Assembly (NCBI RefSeq): GCF_000701705.1
Contig: NZ_JNJP01000119.1
Location: 1-8,294 of the forward strand
Reading direction: 5' to 3'
From: Bilophila wadsworthia ATCC 49260
Lineage (GTDB): Bacteria > Desulfobacterota > Desulfovibrionia > Desulfovibrionales > Desulfovibrionaceae
DNA: 8,294 nt
Shown here: positions 1-6,305 of the stretch, in pieces
Position numbering within the stretch: position 1 is the stretch's first letter
Layout of the letters: each line of letters starts with the position of its first letter
Position numbers and translations under genes: made by a program
Notes under the pieces: generated by a model
Databases searched by the model: none
Told to the model about the DNA's origin: nothing
Seen by the model: the letters and a program-made list of their open reading frames with translations, nothing else

Positions 1-86
1 AAACCCCTTATGGTTTGCGGGATTCCAGAAAGAGGAATCCCCGGTTACTGGCAAGCTACCAGTGCCGGGGATTTACGAAAGCCGAC
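1..86. other. Outer left flank with nested competing hairpins
   Basis: No gene is seen. Two strong stems share one strand. GGGATTCC (19-26) pairs perfectly with GGAATCCC (34-41) across a 7-nt loop. Alternatively AATCCCCGG (36-44) pairs perfectly with CCGGGGATT (65-73), extended inside by ACTGG (47-51) with CCAGT (59-63). A third weak stem is AAACC (1-5) with GGTTT (12-16). The 36-41 segment cannot be in both main stems, so the two folds exclude each other. Read on the minus strand, the 36-73 stem is followed by a moderately T-rich run and could be a terminator for transcription coming from the right. The stretch lies outside the putative attL and would belong to the interrupted host DNA. Confidence 0.5.
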
Positions 87-100
87 ATATGTCAGCGGGT
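87..100 (+). repeat. Putative attL core (14-bp direct repeat, left copy)
   Basis: ATATGTCAGCGGGT is identical to 6303-6316. Its left part overlaps a perfect 10-bp palindrome, GACATATGTC (84-93), which also uses flanking bases. Inverted half-sites around a crossover region are usual for tyrosine recombinase cores. Confidence 0.65.
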
Positions 101-134
101 AGGAAAGAATGCTTTTCTTTAAAATAATCATACA

Positions 135-150
135 ATACAATATATTGTAT
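135..150. promoter_or_regulatory. 16-bp perfect palindrome, candidate operator
   Basis: ATACAATATATTGTAT is a perfect palindrome, and an extra ATACAAT half-site overlaps it from 130. It lies in AT-rich DNA 35 bp inside the putative attL. It could be an operator for the element's regulator or an accessory site for recombination. The binding protein is unknown. Confidence 0.45.
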
Positions 151-209
151 GAAATAAAATTATCAGAAATAAAAACAGGATAATGAGGAGGGAAAAACAG
201 GGAAAAACG

Positions 210-232
210 ACGCTGGAAAAACACAGGTGGGA
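210..232 (+). repeat. Left-arm motifs repeated inverted in the right arm
   Basis: ACGCTGGAAAA (210-220) is the exact reverse complement of 6055-6065. ACAGGTGGGA (223-232) is the exact reverse complement of 6013-6022. A third pair is 268-278 with 6102-6112. Candidates are recombinase arm-type sites or RNA-RNA pairing segments. Confidence 0.5.
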
Positions 233-240
233 ACCTGATG

Positions 241-290
241 AAAAGAGGAACTGCTTGTGGCACAAAGCAAGCGTTCCTCTTTTCTTTTTA
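241..290 (+). terminator. Strong rho-independent terminator in the left arm
   Basis: AAAAGAGGAAC (241-251) pairs perfectly with GTTCCTCTTTT (273-283). A further five pairs are GCTTG (253-257) with CAAGC (268-272), with a one-base bulge at 252 and a 10-nt loop. The stem is followed by CTTTTTA. No convincing gene precedes it on the plus strand, so it either ends a short untranslated transcript or insulates the element from transcription entering from the left. Confidence 0.75.
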
Positions 291-600
291 GGTTGTTATG
301 GCTGTGTCAGCTTGGAAATACCGTAGAAGCCTGTCCCAAGGCAGAAGAATAAAAAAATAAATAATATTATATTATTATATGTATTTTCCCCTGTTCCAGA
401 TTCTCCCACCAGCCGTCTTTACCCCGTGCCAGTAGTTTTTTTGGGCTTTTTATTTTGACCAAAAAATAAATGTTCTGAGGCTTTAAAATTTATATTATAT
501 ATTTTAATATGTTATGATTGATTTTAAAGATAAACTCTATTTTGTCTGTATATTGACTGTTTTTTGAATTAATGTAAAACACTATTCATACGGTAGGCGT
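291..600. other. AT-rich non-coding region, possible replication or control region
   Basis: No supported gene is present. Long A/T runs occur around 345-380 and 481-512. Inverted repeats include TTTTTTGG (437-444) with CCAAAAAA (459-466), and TTAAAAT (483-489) with ATTTTAA (501-507). As the largest gene-free stretch in an element that encodes a primase, it is a reasonable place for an origin, but I see no clear iterons. Confidence 0.3.
553..580 (+). promoter_or_regulatory. Weak candidate promoter of the LexA-like gene
   Basis: TTGACT (553-558) and TAAAAC (575-580) are separated by 16 bp. Two direct CTGT tetramers (546-549 and 557-560, 7 bp apart) overlap the -35 box and could be an operator for a LexA-type protein. 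The -10 box is poor, so this is tentative. Confidence 0.3.
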
Positions 601-620
601 GAAGGGTATCATTCCCCCAA

Positions 621-628
621 AAAGGAGG
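621..628 (+). promoter_or_regulatory. Ribosome binding site that decides the start of the LexA-like gene
   Basis: AAAGGAGG ends one base before the ATG at 630 but 7 bases before the ATG at 636. The second spacing is normal and the first is too short, so 636 is the likely start. Confidence 0.7.
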
Positions 629-635
629 AATGAGC

Positions 636-917
636 ATGGAAGAATCCCAGATAGAAGCGGGACGAATAGACGTGAAGGACATTCTGCCCAAAATGACGGA
701 AAAGCAGCTGGAGTGCCTGTCTATTATCGCGAGCTTCTACAAGGAAAACCGCTACTACCCTTCTCGCAGGGAAATTGCCCAAAAAATGGGTATCACAGCG
801 GGGGCAGCCGGAGGGCATATCTTGCTTCTCCAGAAAAAGGGATACCTTGAACTTGAAACAGGAGAAAGGAGGAACATAAGACTCACGCAAAAAGCCTTAG
901 AGCGGCTGAATTCGTAG
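636..917 (+). CDS. LexA-type winged-helix DNA-binding protein without protease domain
   Basis: This 93-residue protein matches the layout of the LexA N-terminal DNA-binding domain. A first helix starts MTEKQLECLSIIASFYKEN, then comes the YYPSRREIAQKMG turn and recognition segment, then a helix rich in leucine and lysine (ILLLQKKGYLELE), and finally the wing ending in RNIRLTQKALERL. In LexA these residues bind the SOS box. Here the sequence ends where the hinge and S24 protease domain would begin, so RecA-triggered self-cleavage is not possible. It is probably a transcriptional regulator of the element. It may be autoregulatory, or it may compete at host LexA sites; both are inference. A stem-loop follows the gene at 952-986. 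Confidence 0.75.
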   Translation: MEESQIEAGRIDVKDILPKMTEKQLECLSIIASFYKENRYYPSRREIAQKMGITAGAAGGHILLLQKKGYLELETGERRNIRLTQKALERLNS

Positions 918-951
918 TATTTCAGTCCGATTGACCATTACGCCATGAGAA

Positions 952-986
952 AAGGCGAATTGAGGGTGCAACCTCAAATTCGCCTT
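952..986 (+). terminator. Stem-loop after the LexA-like gene, possible terminator
   Basis: AAGGCGAATT (952-961) pairs perfectly with AATTCGCCTT (977-986), extended by GAGG (962-965) with CCTC (972-975). One A is bulged and the loop is 6 nt. Only two T residues follow on the plus strand, so intrinsic termination would be weak. It could instead attenuate transcription into the recombinase operon. The remaining bases up to 1074 hold no other clear signal. Confidence 0.45.
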
Positions 987-1065
987 GATAGGTGTCTGAA
1001 ATTGATCCTCCAGACGTCCTATCCATATCGCATGGCCTCGCCCCTTGTCAATTTTCAGCAAATGC

Positions 1066-1070
1066 GAGGA
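1066..1070 (+). promoter_or_regulatory. Ribosome binding site of the recombinase
   Basis: GAGGA ends 4 bases before the ATG at 1075. The open frame extends upstream to a TTG at 1045, but that codon follows CGCCCC and has no ribosome binding site, so 1075 is preferred. Confidence 0.55.
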
Positions 1071-1074
1071 AGTT

Positions 1075-2964
1075 ATGGACTGGGAACCCTCCAGCTATAC
1101 CTACGCCGATCTGCGGCGTGACCACACCAAGAGGCTTGAGCAAGAGCAGAAGAGCCTCCAACAAATTCGCAATCACACGTCAGCACTCCAGCTATTCATG
1201 CGTTTCCTTGGAAGAGGTGACGTTGATTGCTTCTCTATGGATTTTTCCAAAGATTTTAAAACGAATTTGGCAGGATTTTACAACTGGTCAAAGGAACAAG
1301 GCATCTCTATAGCTACAATAGCGAATAGGATTTCATGCATACGACAAATTCGAAAAACATCAATCATATTCTCATATGGCACCAAGGAATCTTTTTGTGG
1401 TCTACTACGTACTAGTATGGAAATAAAAGGATTTTCATGTTTAGGACTTGCGAAGCAAACAGGCATGACACGATCAACGATAAGCGCATGGCTTAACGGC
1501 GTAGTGCCAATGCGAAAGAGTGCGGGTCATATTATACGCATTGAAAAGGCTCTTGGTCTTGAAAAAAGTTTGCTTCTTTCCAAAGCTGAAAAATTCTGGA
1601 ATAGGCTAGAGTATAACAATACTTTTCCAGAAATCGAATCAAGGATTCGAGGTTCCCAGCTTCAACAAGACAAATACTACTACAAAGGAGAAAATGAACG
1701 GATCCGTTCCGAATGGCGTGAGCTTGTCAAATTTTATACATCACCATATCTCGTAGACAGCTTGGAAAGAAATTCAACTTGGCGTGTTAAAGAATACTCT
1801 CGAATTGTACACCCGACACATTGGTCTGGAGAAGCACCAAACGGATATTGTAGTACAGCGTCATTCAGGTGGGGAACTTTTAGTTCTTTCTTTGGGTTCT
1901 TGGTTAGAGATACGGATAAAGGTGGTAAGGGGATGGATGAATCCTCTTTGACCATTGCTCTTGTGAGTAGAACGGATCTTGTAGTTGACTTTATAGAATT
2001 TAGAAGAAAAAGAACGGGAGTGTACACGCAGGAAACTAGAGGTTGCCTCACCTTTTTTATGACGTTGCTCAGAAAAAAAACAGGTTTCCTGTGGCAGCAA
2101 CCAACCTTTGGCAGATTTTTGCCTGAACCGATACTTCTGTCCCAGTGGCATGATTGGTGTGAAAAGAGCCATGCCACTCTTCGCAAAATAAAAGAGAATC
2201 TTAAAAGTGGTGGACATATCAAGAAAGGTAGAAATCCGCAGGAACCAATTCAGTTAATAATTGCAACACAAAGGCCCATTCAAATTATTTTAAATATGAT
2301 ATCAAAAATGGAAAGTGAACCTGTTTTTGATAGTTCATTGGTTACGTCTGCAATACATTATAGAGATATTCTCCTTATTAAAATGATGTTGTCAAATCCT
2401 CTGCGGGTCAATCATTTTTCTATAATGACATACGCAAATGACAATACTGGCAATCTCTACAAAAATGAAAACGGACAATGGCGGTTAAGGTTTCTTCCAG
2501 ATGATTTTAAAAATCAAAAAGGGGCAGCTTGTGGACCATATGATGTAGCGTTGTCTCCGTGGTTGTATCATGACATCGAAAGATATTTTGAAAGATACAG
2601 ATCACACCTATATGGTGCGGATACATCCAATTGTGTTTTTCTTCCCGGAAAGAGGCCTGGAACCAAACGTATTAGCTGTATTAATTTAACTCCTATGGTA
2701 ATATCACAACGTGTTTTTGATATTACGAAACGCTATATACCGGGTTGTCCCGGTTTTGGAGCTCATGCCTTTCGGCATATTGTAGCAACCGATTATATCA
2801 AGAATAATCCCAATGGATTTCAGGTTGCAGCTAGTATCCTTCATGACAGACTTGAAACAGTCATGAAGGAATACGCCCATATCAAAGTTGCTGACGGATT
2901 CTCTCACTGGACGAACTACTTTGATGCTCAGGTGGAAGCATCAAAGGGGGTAAAGCATGAATAG
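1075..2964 (+). CDS. Large tyrosine recombinase with internal Cro/C1-type helix-turn-helix
   Basis: This 629-residue protein is much longer than the usual 300-450-residue integrase. Residues about 20-92 resemble a SAM-like core-binding domain. Residues about 105-162 form a Cro/C1-type helix-turn-helix (LAKQTGMTRSTISAWLNG). About 290-370 look like a second core-binding domain. The catalytic domain is C-terminal and its residues look complete: R444 (NPLRVNHF), a lysine at K479 or K482, H564-A-F-R567-H568, H590 and nucleophile Y600 (MKEYAHI). It should cut and rejoin DNA at the att core, giving integration and excision. The gene is visibly AT-richer than the primase gene it overlaps by 8 bp. The added helix-turn-helix may bind arm sites or repress the operon (inference). 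Confidence 0.85.
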   Translation: MDWEPSSYTYADLRRDHTKRLEQEQKSLQQIRNHTSALQLFMRFLGRGDVDCFSMDFSKDFKTNLAGFYNWSKEQGISIATIANRISCIRQIRKTSIIFSYGTKESFCGLLRTSMEIKGFSCLGLAKQTGMTRSTISAWLNGVVPMRKSAGHIIRIEKALGLEKSLLLSKAEKFWNRLEYNNTFPEIESRIRGSQLQQDKYYYKGENERIRSEWRELVKFYTSPYLVDSLERNSTWRVKEYSRIVHPTHWSGEAPNGYCSTASFRWGTFSSFFGFLVRDTDKGGKGMDESSLTIALVSRTDLVVDFIEFRRKRTGVYTQETRGCLTFFMTLLRKKTGFLWQQPTFGRFLPEPILLSQWHDWCEKSHATLRKIKENLKSGGHIKKGRNPQEPIQLIIATQRPIQIILNMISKMESEPVFDSSLVTSAIHYRDILLIKMMLSNPLRVNHFSIMTYANDNTGNLYKNENGQWRLRFLPDDFKNQKGAACGPYDVALSPWLYHDIERYFERYRSHLYGADTSNCVFLPGKRPGTKRISCINLTPMVISQRVFDITKRYIPGCPGFGAHAFRHIVATDYIKNNPNGFQVAASILHDRLETVMKEYAHIKVADGFSHWTNYFDAQVEASKGVKHE

Positions 2965-5626
2965 GCAGCAAGCCTTTGAACGTATGCGTGCCCCTGCCGA
3001 TGCGCTGCTGGCCTCCTATGGCGTCAGGACGCGCAAGGCCATGCGTAACAGCGTGGCGTGGTTCAACCTCGAAAGGTGCCCGGCGTGCGGGCACAACGGC
3101 TTCCAGTGCGGGGTGTCCGAATCCGTTGGACGCGACGGCAAGCTGGTACATGGGATGCACTGCTTCCATCCACAAGATAACCCGTGGGGAAGCGAGAACG
3201 TCAATTACGCTGATTTCTTGGCGCATCTGGGCGCGTTGACCCAAGCCGAAGCCGACCTGATCAAGGATTATGAAGCTCAGGCCCGTATCGGCAACAAGGG
3301 GGCCTTCAACATCACTACGGCAACCAAGCTGCGGACTCGGCTCTTTCGGAATGCTGAGGCCATGTCATGGCTGCACGGGCGCGGGCTTACCGACCGTACC
3401 ATTGAGCGATTCTACCTCGGCTTGTCTCAGGAATGGGTAAACAAGGAAACGGGGGAAGTCAGATCCAACGCGCTGGTCTGCCCCCTGCGCCGGGCTGACG
3501 GCAGCCTGTTGAACCGCAATGCCTACTACAACGTGCCCGGCGTGACCTTGAACCCCCTCAGCGACAACGGCTGGATGAAGGGCGAGGTGACGTGCTTCTA
3601 CGCCGACGCCGTGAGCAGCCAGAAGGCTATCTTCGTATGTGAAGGCATGAAGGACGTATGGCGGCACTGGCAAGCCCTGAACGAACAGGGGCAGCTTGCC
3701 GATCTGTTGCTGGTCAGCTCCACACATGGCTCCGGCATTCCGCAGGAATGGAAAGAGGCGGCATTTTGGGCACTGTGGGAAACGGTCTATTTCGCCCAAG
3801 ACAGCGACGAGGCCGGGGACAGCATGGCCCGGCGTCTGGCGTTGACGGCGGGGCGTGACGTTCGCCGGGTGCGTGTACCGTCGCAGTTCGGCAAGGATTG
3901 GACGGATTTCTGGCAGAACGGCGGGACGGTGGACGCGTTCACGGCCCTGCTCCGGGAGGCTCCGGCCCTTTCCCTTGGAATTGGAACGGACGTTGCCGCT
4001 CCCATCGGCCGCGTCTCGTTCGCGCCCATCGACATCAACGGCGCATTTCACAACGGCCACCTGTACTACCCGGTGCAAACGCTGGTCAGGGAGAACGAGA
4101 AGCGGATGGACGCTTCCGGTGCCGTGGTGGAAGACATTGTGGAAAGCCTCGAGACGGTGGTTATCCGCTCGGATCGTACCGTGCACACGGCGGTTTCCTC
4201 AAAACCCCGTAAGGGCGCTGGCCGCAGCCAGATTGTTTGGCGGCTTACGGACGGCACTCTCATTGAAAGCCAGCCTCGCCCCAACAGCTACGGCACATGG
4301 GAGTGGGAATCCATCAACGGCTATCTGCACGGTTCCAGCAAAGTCCGCCCGTTAGGAAAAATTCTGCGGGACGTTTACCAGCACCTGTACGCAAGCGTAT
4401 GGCTTCCGTATCCCGAAGATTACGCGGTACTGGCTCTGACGGTGCCCGTTACCTTTGTTCAGGCCGCTTTTGACGCCGTACCCCTGTTCATCGTCAACGG
4501 CCCCGCTGGTTCGGGCAAGTCTCAGTTGGGTATCGCCATGTCCCGGATTTGCGCCAACGGTTCCGTTATTGGCCAGACAAGCGCGGCCTCCATTGCCCGG
4601 TACATAGACGAATCACGTGGATTCGTGGTGCTGGATGACCTCGAATCCCTCGGCGGCAAGGGCGGGACCAAGGATGCCGCAGCCTTCTCCGAACTCGCCC
4701 AAGCCCTCAAGCTCTCCTACAACAAGAGCACGAGCGTAAAGCTCTGGACGGACGTAAAGACGATGAAAACCGAGAAGTTGAACTTCTACGGCGTGAAGCT
4801 CATCAACAACACACTCGGCGTTGACGATATTCTCGGCAGCCGTATGCTGCACATTCAGACCCGCACCATGCCGCCGGAAGCCCGTGAAGAGTTCCGCCAG
4901 CGGCGGAGTCTTGGAGCCGAACGGCTCAGAGCCTTGCGGAACGAGCTGCACACATGGGCGTTTGAAAACATCGCTCTGGTGGTGGAGAAGTACGCGGAAC
5001 TGTTCCCCGGCAAGACCGACCGCTCCGAAGAAATCACGGCTCCGCTAAAAGTGATTGCCGAGCTTGGCGGGGACGCGGAACTCAAGGCTACCTTCCTGAC
5101 CGCCCTTGCCATGCAGCGCAGGAAGTTGATCTCTCCCGAAGACCCGGTTGAGGTTATGTGGGAAGCCCTGCGGAATATCATCATTCAGGGCTATGCGTGG
5201 ATTATGCCGAATCATCTGATCAATGAGATGAAGACGCTCATCCCCAGAATTTACGACCAGCAGAACACCACGCAGATTCCCGAATGGCAACAGTCCTCAT
5301 GGATTGGTCGCCAGTTACGGACGTTCGACATGATTGACGTCAATGTCGAGGGCAGACGGTTCCGAGTGCGTGGTGGACAGCTTCGAGCTTACCCTATCCA
5401 CCCGCGTATCCTCAATGAGGTACAGGCATGGGCACAGGAACAAGAGGTTGAAATCAAGGCTCCCGGAAGCACACGACCAGAAACATTCTGCCAAGATTGC
5501 ACCAGATGCCCCTATTGTGGGGCAGGCTGCACTATGATGGGCAATGAAGACGCCAGACTGACCAAGACAGAAAAACTGGCCTTGCGTATGAGTCAGGTTC
5601 GTAAATCCAATAAGAAACTCGTGTAA
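2957..5626 (+). CDS. Toprim primase fused to P-loop ATPase (putative replication protein)
   Basis: This 889-residue protein has four visible parts. An N-terminal zinc-binding segment has C41-x2-C44, C51 and the H68/C69/H71 cluster, as in DnaG-type primases. A Toprim fold at about 223-300 carries the acidic residue E229 in CEGMKD and D282/D284 in AQDSDEAG, which would hold the catalytic metal. A P-loop ATPase at about 500-640 has Walker A GPAGSGKS (515-522) and Walker B FVVLDDLES with D560/D561. A C-terminal cysteine cluster has C845, C848, C851, C854 and C858. The ATPase is not a recognisable DnaB-type helicase. The likely role is priming, and perhaps unwinding, for replication of the element. 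GGGGG at 2946-2950 is the ribosome binding site. The start overlaps the end of the recombinase gene, which implies translational coupling. Codon use is GC-rich, unlike both neighbours. Confidence 0.8.
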   Translation: MNRQQAFERMRAPADALLASYGVRTRKAMRNSVAWFNLERCPACGHNGFQCGVSESVGRDGKLVHGMHCFHPQDNPWGSENVNYADFLAHLGALTQAEADLIKDYEAQARIGNKGAFNITTATKLRTRLFRNAEAMSWLHGRGLTDRTIERFYLGLSQEWVNKETGEVRSNALVCPLRRADGSLLNRNAYYNVPGVTLNPLSDNGWMKGEVTCFYADAVSSQKAIFVCEGMKDVWRHWQALNEQGQLADLLLVSSTHGSGIPQEWKEAAFWALWETVYFAQDSDEAGDSMARRLALTAGRDVRRVRVPSQFGKDWTDFWQNGGTVDAFTALLREAPALSLGIGTDVAAPIGRVSFAPIDINGAFHNGHLYYPVQTLVRENEKRMDASGAVVEDIVESLETVVIRSDRTVHTAVSSKPRKGAGRSQIVWRLTDGTLIESQPRPNSYGTWEWESINGYLHGSSKVRPLGKILRDVYQHLYASVWLPYPEDYAVLALTVPVTFVQAAFDAVPLFIVNGPAGSGKSQLGIAMSRICANGSVIGQTSAASIARYIDESRGFVVLDDLESLGGKGGTKDAAAFSELAQALKLSYNKSTSVKLWTDVKTMKTEKLNFYGVKLINNTLGVDDILGSRMLHIQTRTMPPEAREEFRQRRSLGAERLRALRNELHTWAFENIALVVEKYAELFPGKTDRSEEITAPLKVIAELGGDAELKATFLTALAMQRRKLISPEDPVEVMWEALRNIIIQGYAWIMPNHLINEMKTLIPRIYDQQNTTQIPEWQQSSWIGRQLRTFDMIDVNVEGRRFRVRGGQLRAYPIHPRILNEVQAWAQEQEVEIKAPGSTRPETFCQDCTRCPYCGAGCTMMGNEDARLTKTEKLALRMSQVRKSNKKLV

Positions 5627-5637
5627 TGGGGATGAGC

Positions 5638-5967
5638 ATGTCACAAGTCAAAATGGATGTTTATTCGTCTGGAATTGGTGATTTTATCAATCAGGTTATG
5701 CTTCCCTTAGAATGTCTTGAAAATATTCTTATAAAAACTGACGATAACAGACCTATTCATGATGCAACACAAGGAAGCCTCTTGGAAATTGGCGTCGTTC
5801 ATGCTTCTCTTACCGCACACGCAAAGCATAGATTGAATGATGCATTCAGAAAAATTGAAGAAATGACTGGAACAATTGAAATCATACAAGGCAATTACGA
5901 AACAGTTCATATAGAATCTGTCGGCGTAAAAATTAATGGTCAAGACAGTTATTCGGTTAACAAGTAG
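5638..5967 (+). CDS. Small protein of unknown function, last gene of the recombinase operon
   Basis: I do not recognise this protein. Three in-frame ATG codons occur at 5626, 5632 and 5638. The first overlaps the primase stop as TAATG. GGGGA (5628-5632) lies 5 bases before 5638, so 5638 is preferred, giving 109 residues. The protein is soluble-looking, with no signal peptide or membrane segment. A hydrophobic stretch (FINQVMLPLECLENILI) is followed by a helix-rich middle (ASLTAHAKHRLNDAFRKIEEM) and a short beta-like C-terminus. It is AT-rich, like the recombinase and unlike the primase between them. Its operon position suggests an accessory role in replication or excision. It is not visibly a basic Xis/AlpA-type protein. 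Confidence 0.65.
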   Translation: MSQVKMDVYSSGIGDFINQVMLPLECLENILIKTDDNRPIHDATQGSLLEIGVVHASLTAHAKHRLNDAFRKIEEMTGTIEIIQGNYETVHIESVGVKINGQDSYSVNK

Positions 5968-5976
5968 TCTTATACG

Positions 5977-6005
5977 TTGACACATGAATATCTGTAACAT
6001 ATAGT
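5977..6005 (+). promoter_or_regulatory. Near-consensus sigma70 promoter of the small RNA
   Basis: A perfect TTGACA (5977-5982) and TATAGT (6000-6005) are separated by exactly 17 bp. The -35 box begins 10 bp after the preceding stop codon. Transcription would begin near 6012. This is the strongest promoter seen in the window. Confidence 0.75.
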
Positions 6006-6011
6006 CTACTC

Positions 6012-6162
6012 ATCCCACCTGTTTCCCTTTTTGCCACCAGAGGCATTAAGGAACTTTTCCAGCGTTCAAGAACGTCAGAAGGCCAAGAGCCTCTGCATGC
6101 CAGGAACGCTTGGTGTGGATACATTAAGGCGCTTCCTGCATAGGGGAGCGCCTTTTCTTTTT
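6012..6162 (+). ncRNA. Putative structured small RNA of about 150 nt
   Basis: The stretch runs from a near-consensus promoter to a strong terminator and holds no plausible gene. The pyrimidine-rich 5' end (TCCCACCTGTTTCCC) resembles sequence that could pair with ribosome binding sites. CAGAGGC (6038-6044) pairs perfectly with GCCTCTG (6089-6095), enclosing a small CGTTC/GAACG hairpin (6063-6074). CAGGAACGCTT (6101-6111) can pair with 6127-6138 with one bulge, which competes with the terminator stem. Three segments are complementary to the left arm of the element. No gene follows on the same strand in the window, so a stand-alone RNA is more likely than a leader. The function is unknown. Confidence 0.6.
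6126..6162 (+). terminator. Rho-independent terminator of the small RNA
   Basis: AAGGCGCT (6126-6133) pairs perfectly with AGCGCCTT (6147-6154), extended inward by a T-G wobble and two C-G pairs around a 7-nt loop. The tail is TTTTCTTTTT (6153-6162). It also protects the convergent mor gene from antisense read-through. Confidence 0.85.
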
Positions 6163-6302
6163 GGTGTTTTGCTTGGCAGGAATCTGGAAAATTTGCGTTA
6201 ATACGGCTGGTAATTATACACATGTAGTTTTCCATGCAGTAGTAAAATGTAATTCGTTGATTTTATTATGCGTAAACTTCTAAATAATTAATTGACAGTA
6301 TT
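6163..6302. other. Right arm of the integrative element
   Basis: This non-coding, AT-rich stretch lies between the small RNA terminator and putative attR. TGGAAAA at 6185-6191 and its inverse TTTTCCA at 6228-6234 repeat a heptamer also found at 214-220 and 6055-6061, making candidate recombinase arm sites. Confidence 0.4.
6250..6262 (-). promoter_or_regulatory. Candidate IHF binding site in the right arm
   Basis: The minus strand reads AATCAACGAATTA, a full match to the IHF consensus WATCAANNNNTTR. It lies about 40 bp from the putative att core in AT-rich DNA. IHF bends attachment-site DNA for several phage integrases. Confidence 0.55.
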
Positions 6303-6305
6303 ATA
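6300..6305 (-). promoter_or_regulatory. Perfect -10 box just downstream of mor, junction-dependent
   Basis: TATAAT lies on the minus strand across the element/attR boundary. There is no good -35 box at 17 bp. Activator-dependent promoters such as Mu Pm also lack one, and Mu Pm lies just downstream of mor. It would read into the integrative element. Weakly supported. Confidence 0.25.

Noticed and set aside
1..86. Possible tRNA or tmRNA end as integration target
   Set aside because: The hairpins do not fit a tRNA cloverleaf, and no CCA end or T-arm signature is present.
45..263. 72-codon frame on the minus strand
   Set aside because: GTG start without a ribosome binding site, low-complexity hydrophobic translation, and it overlaps the palindrome, part of the terminator stem and attL.
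183..326. 47-codon plus-strand frame starting ATGAGGAGG
   Set aside because: It reads straight through a strong terminator, and its purine-rich bases match the inverted arm motifs better than a gene.
3365..4186. 273-codon minus-strand frame
   Set aside because: Shadow of the primase gene, whose motifs are intact on the plus strand.
6097..6201. 34-codon frame through the small RNA terminator
   Set aside because: No ribosome binding site, and it crosses an intrinsic terminator.
5957..6235. 92-codon minus-strand frame downstream of mor
   Set aside because: No ribosome binding site; it lies antisense to a clear promoter, structured RNA and terminator.
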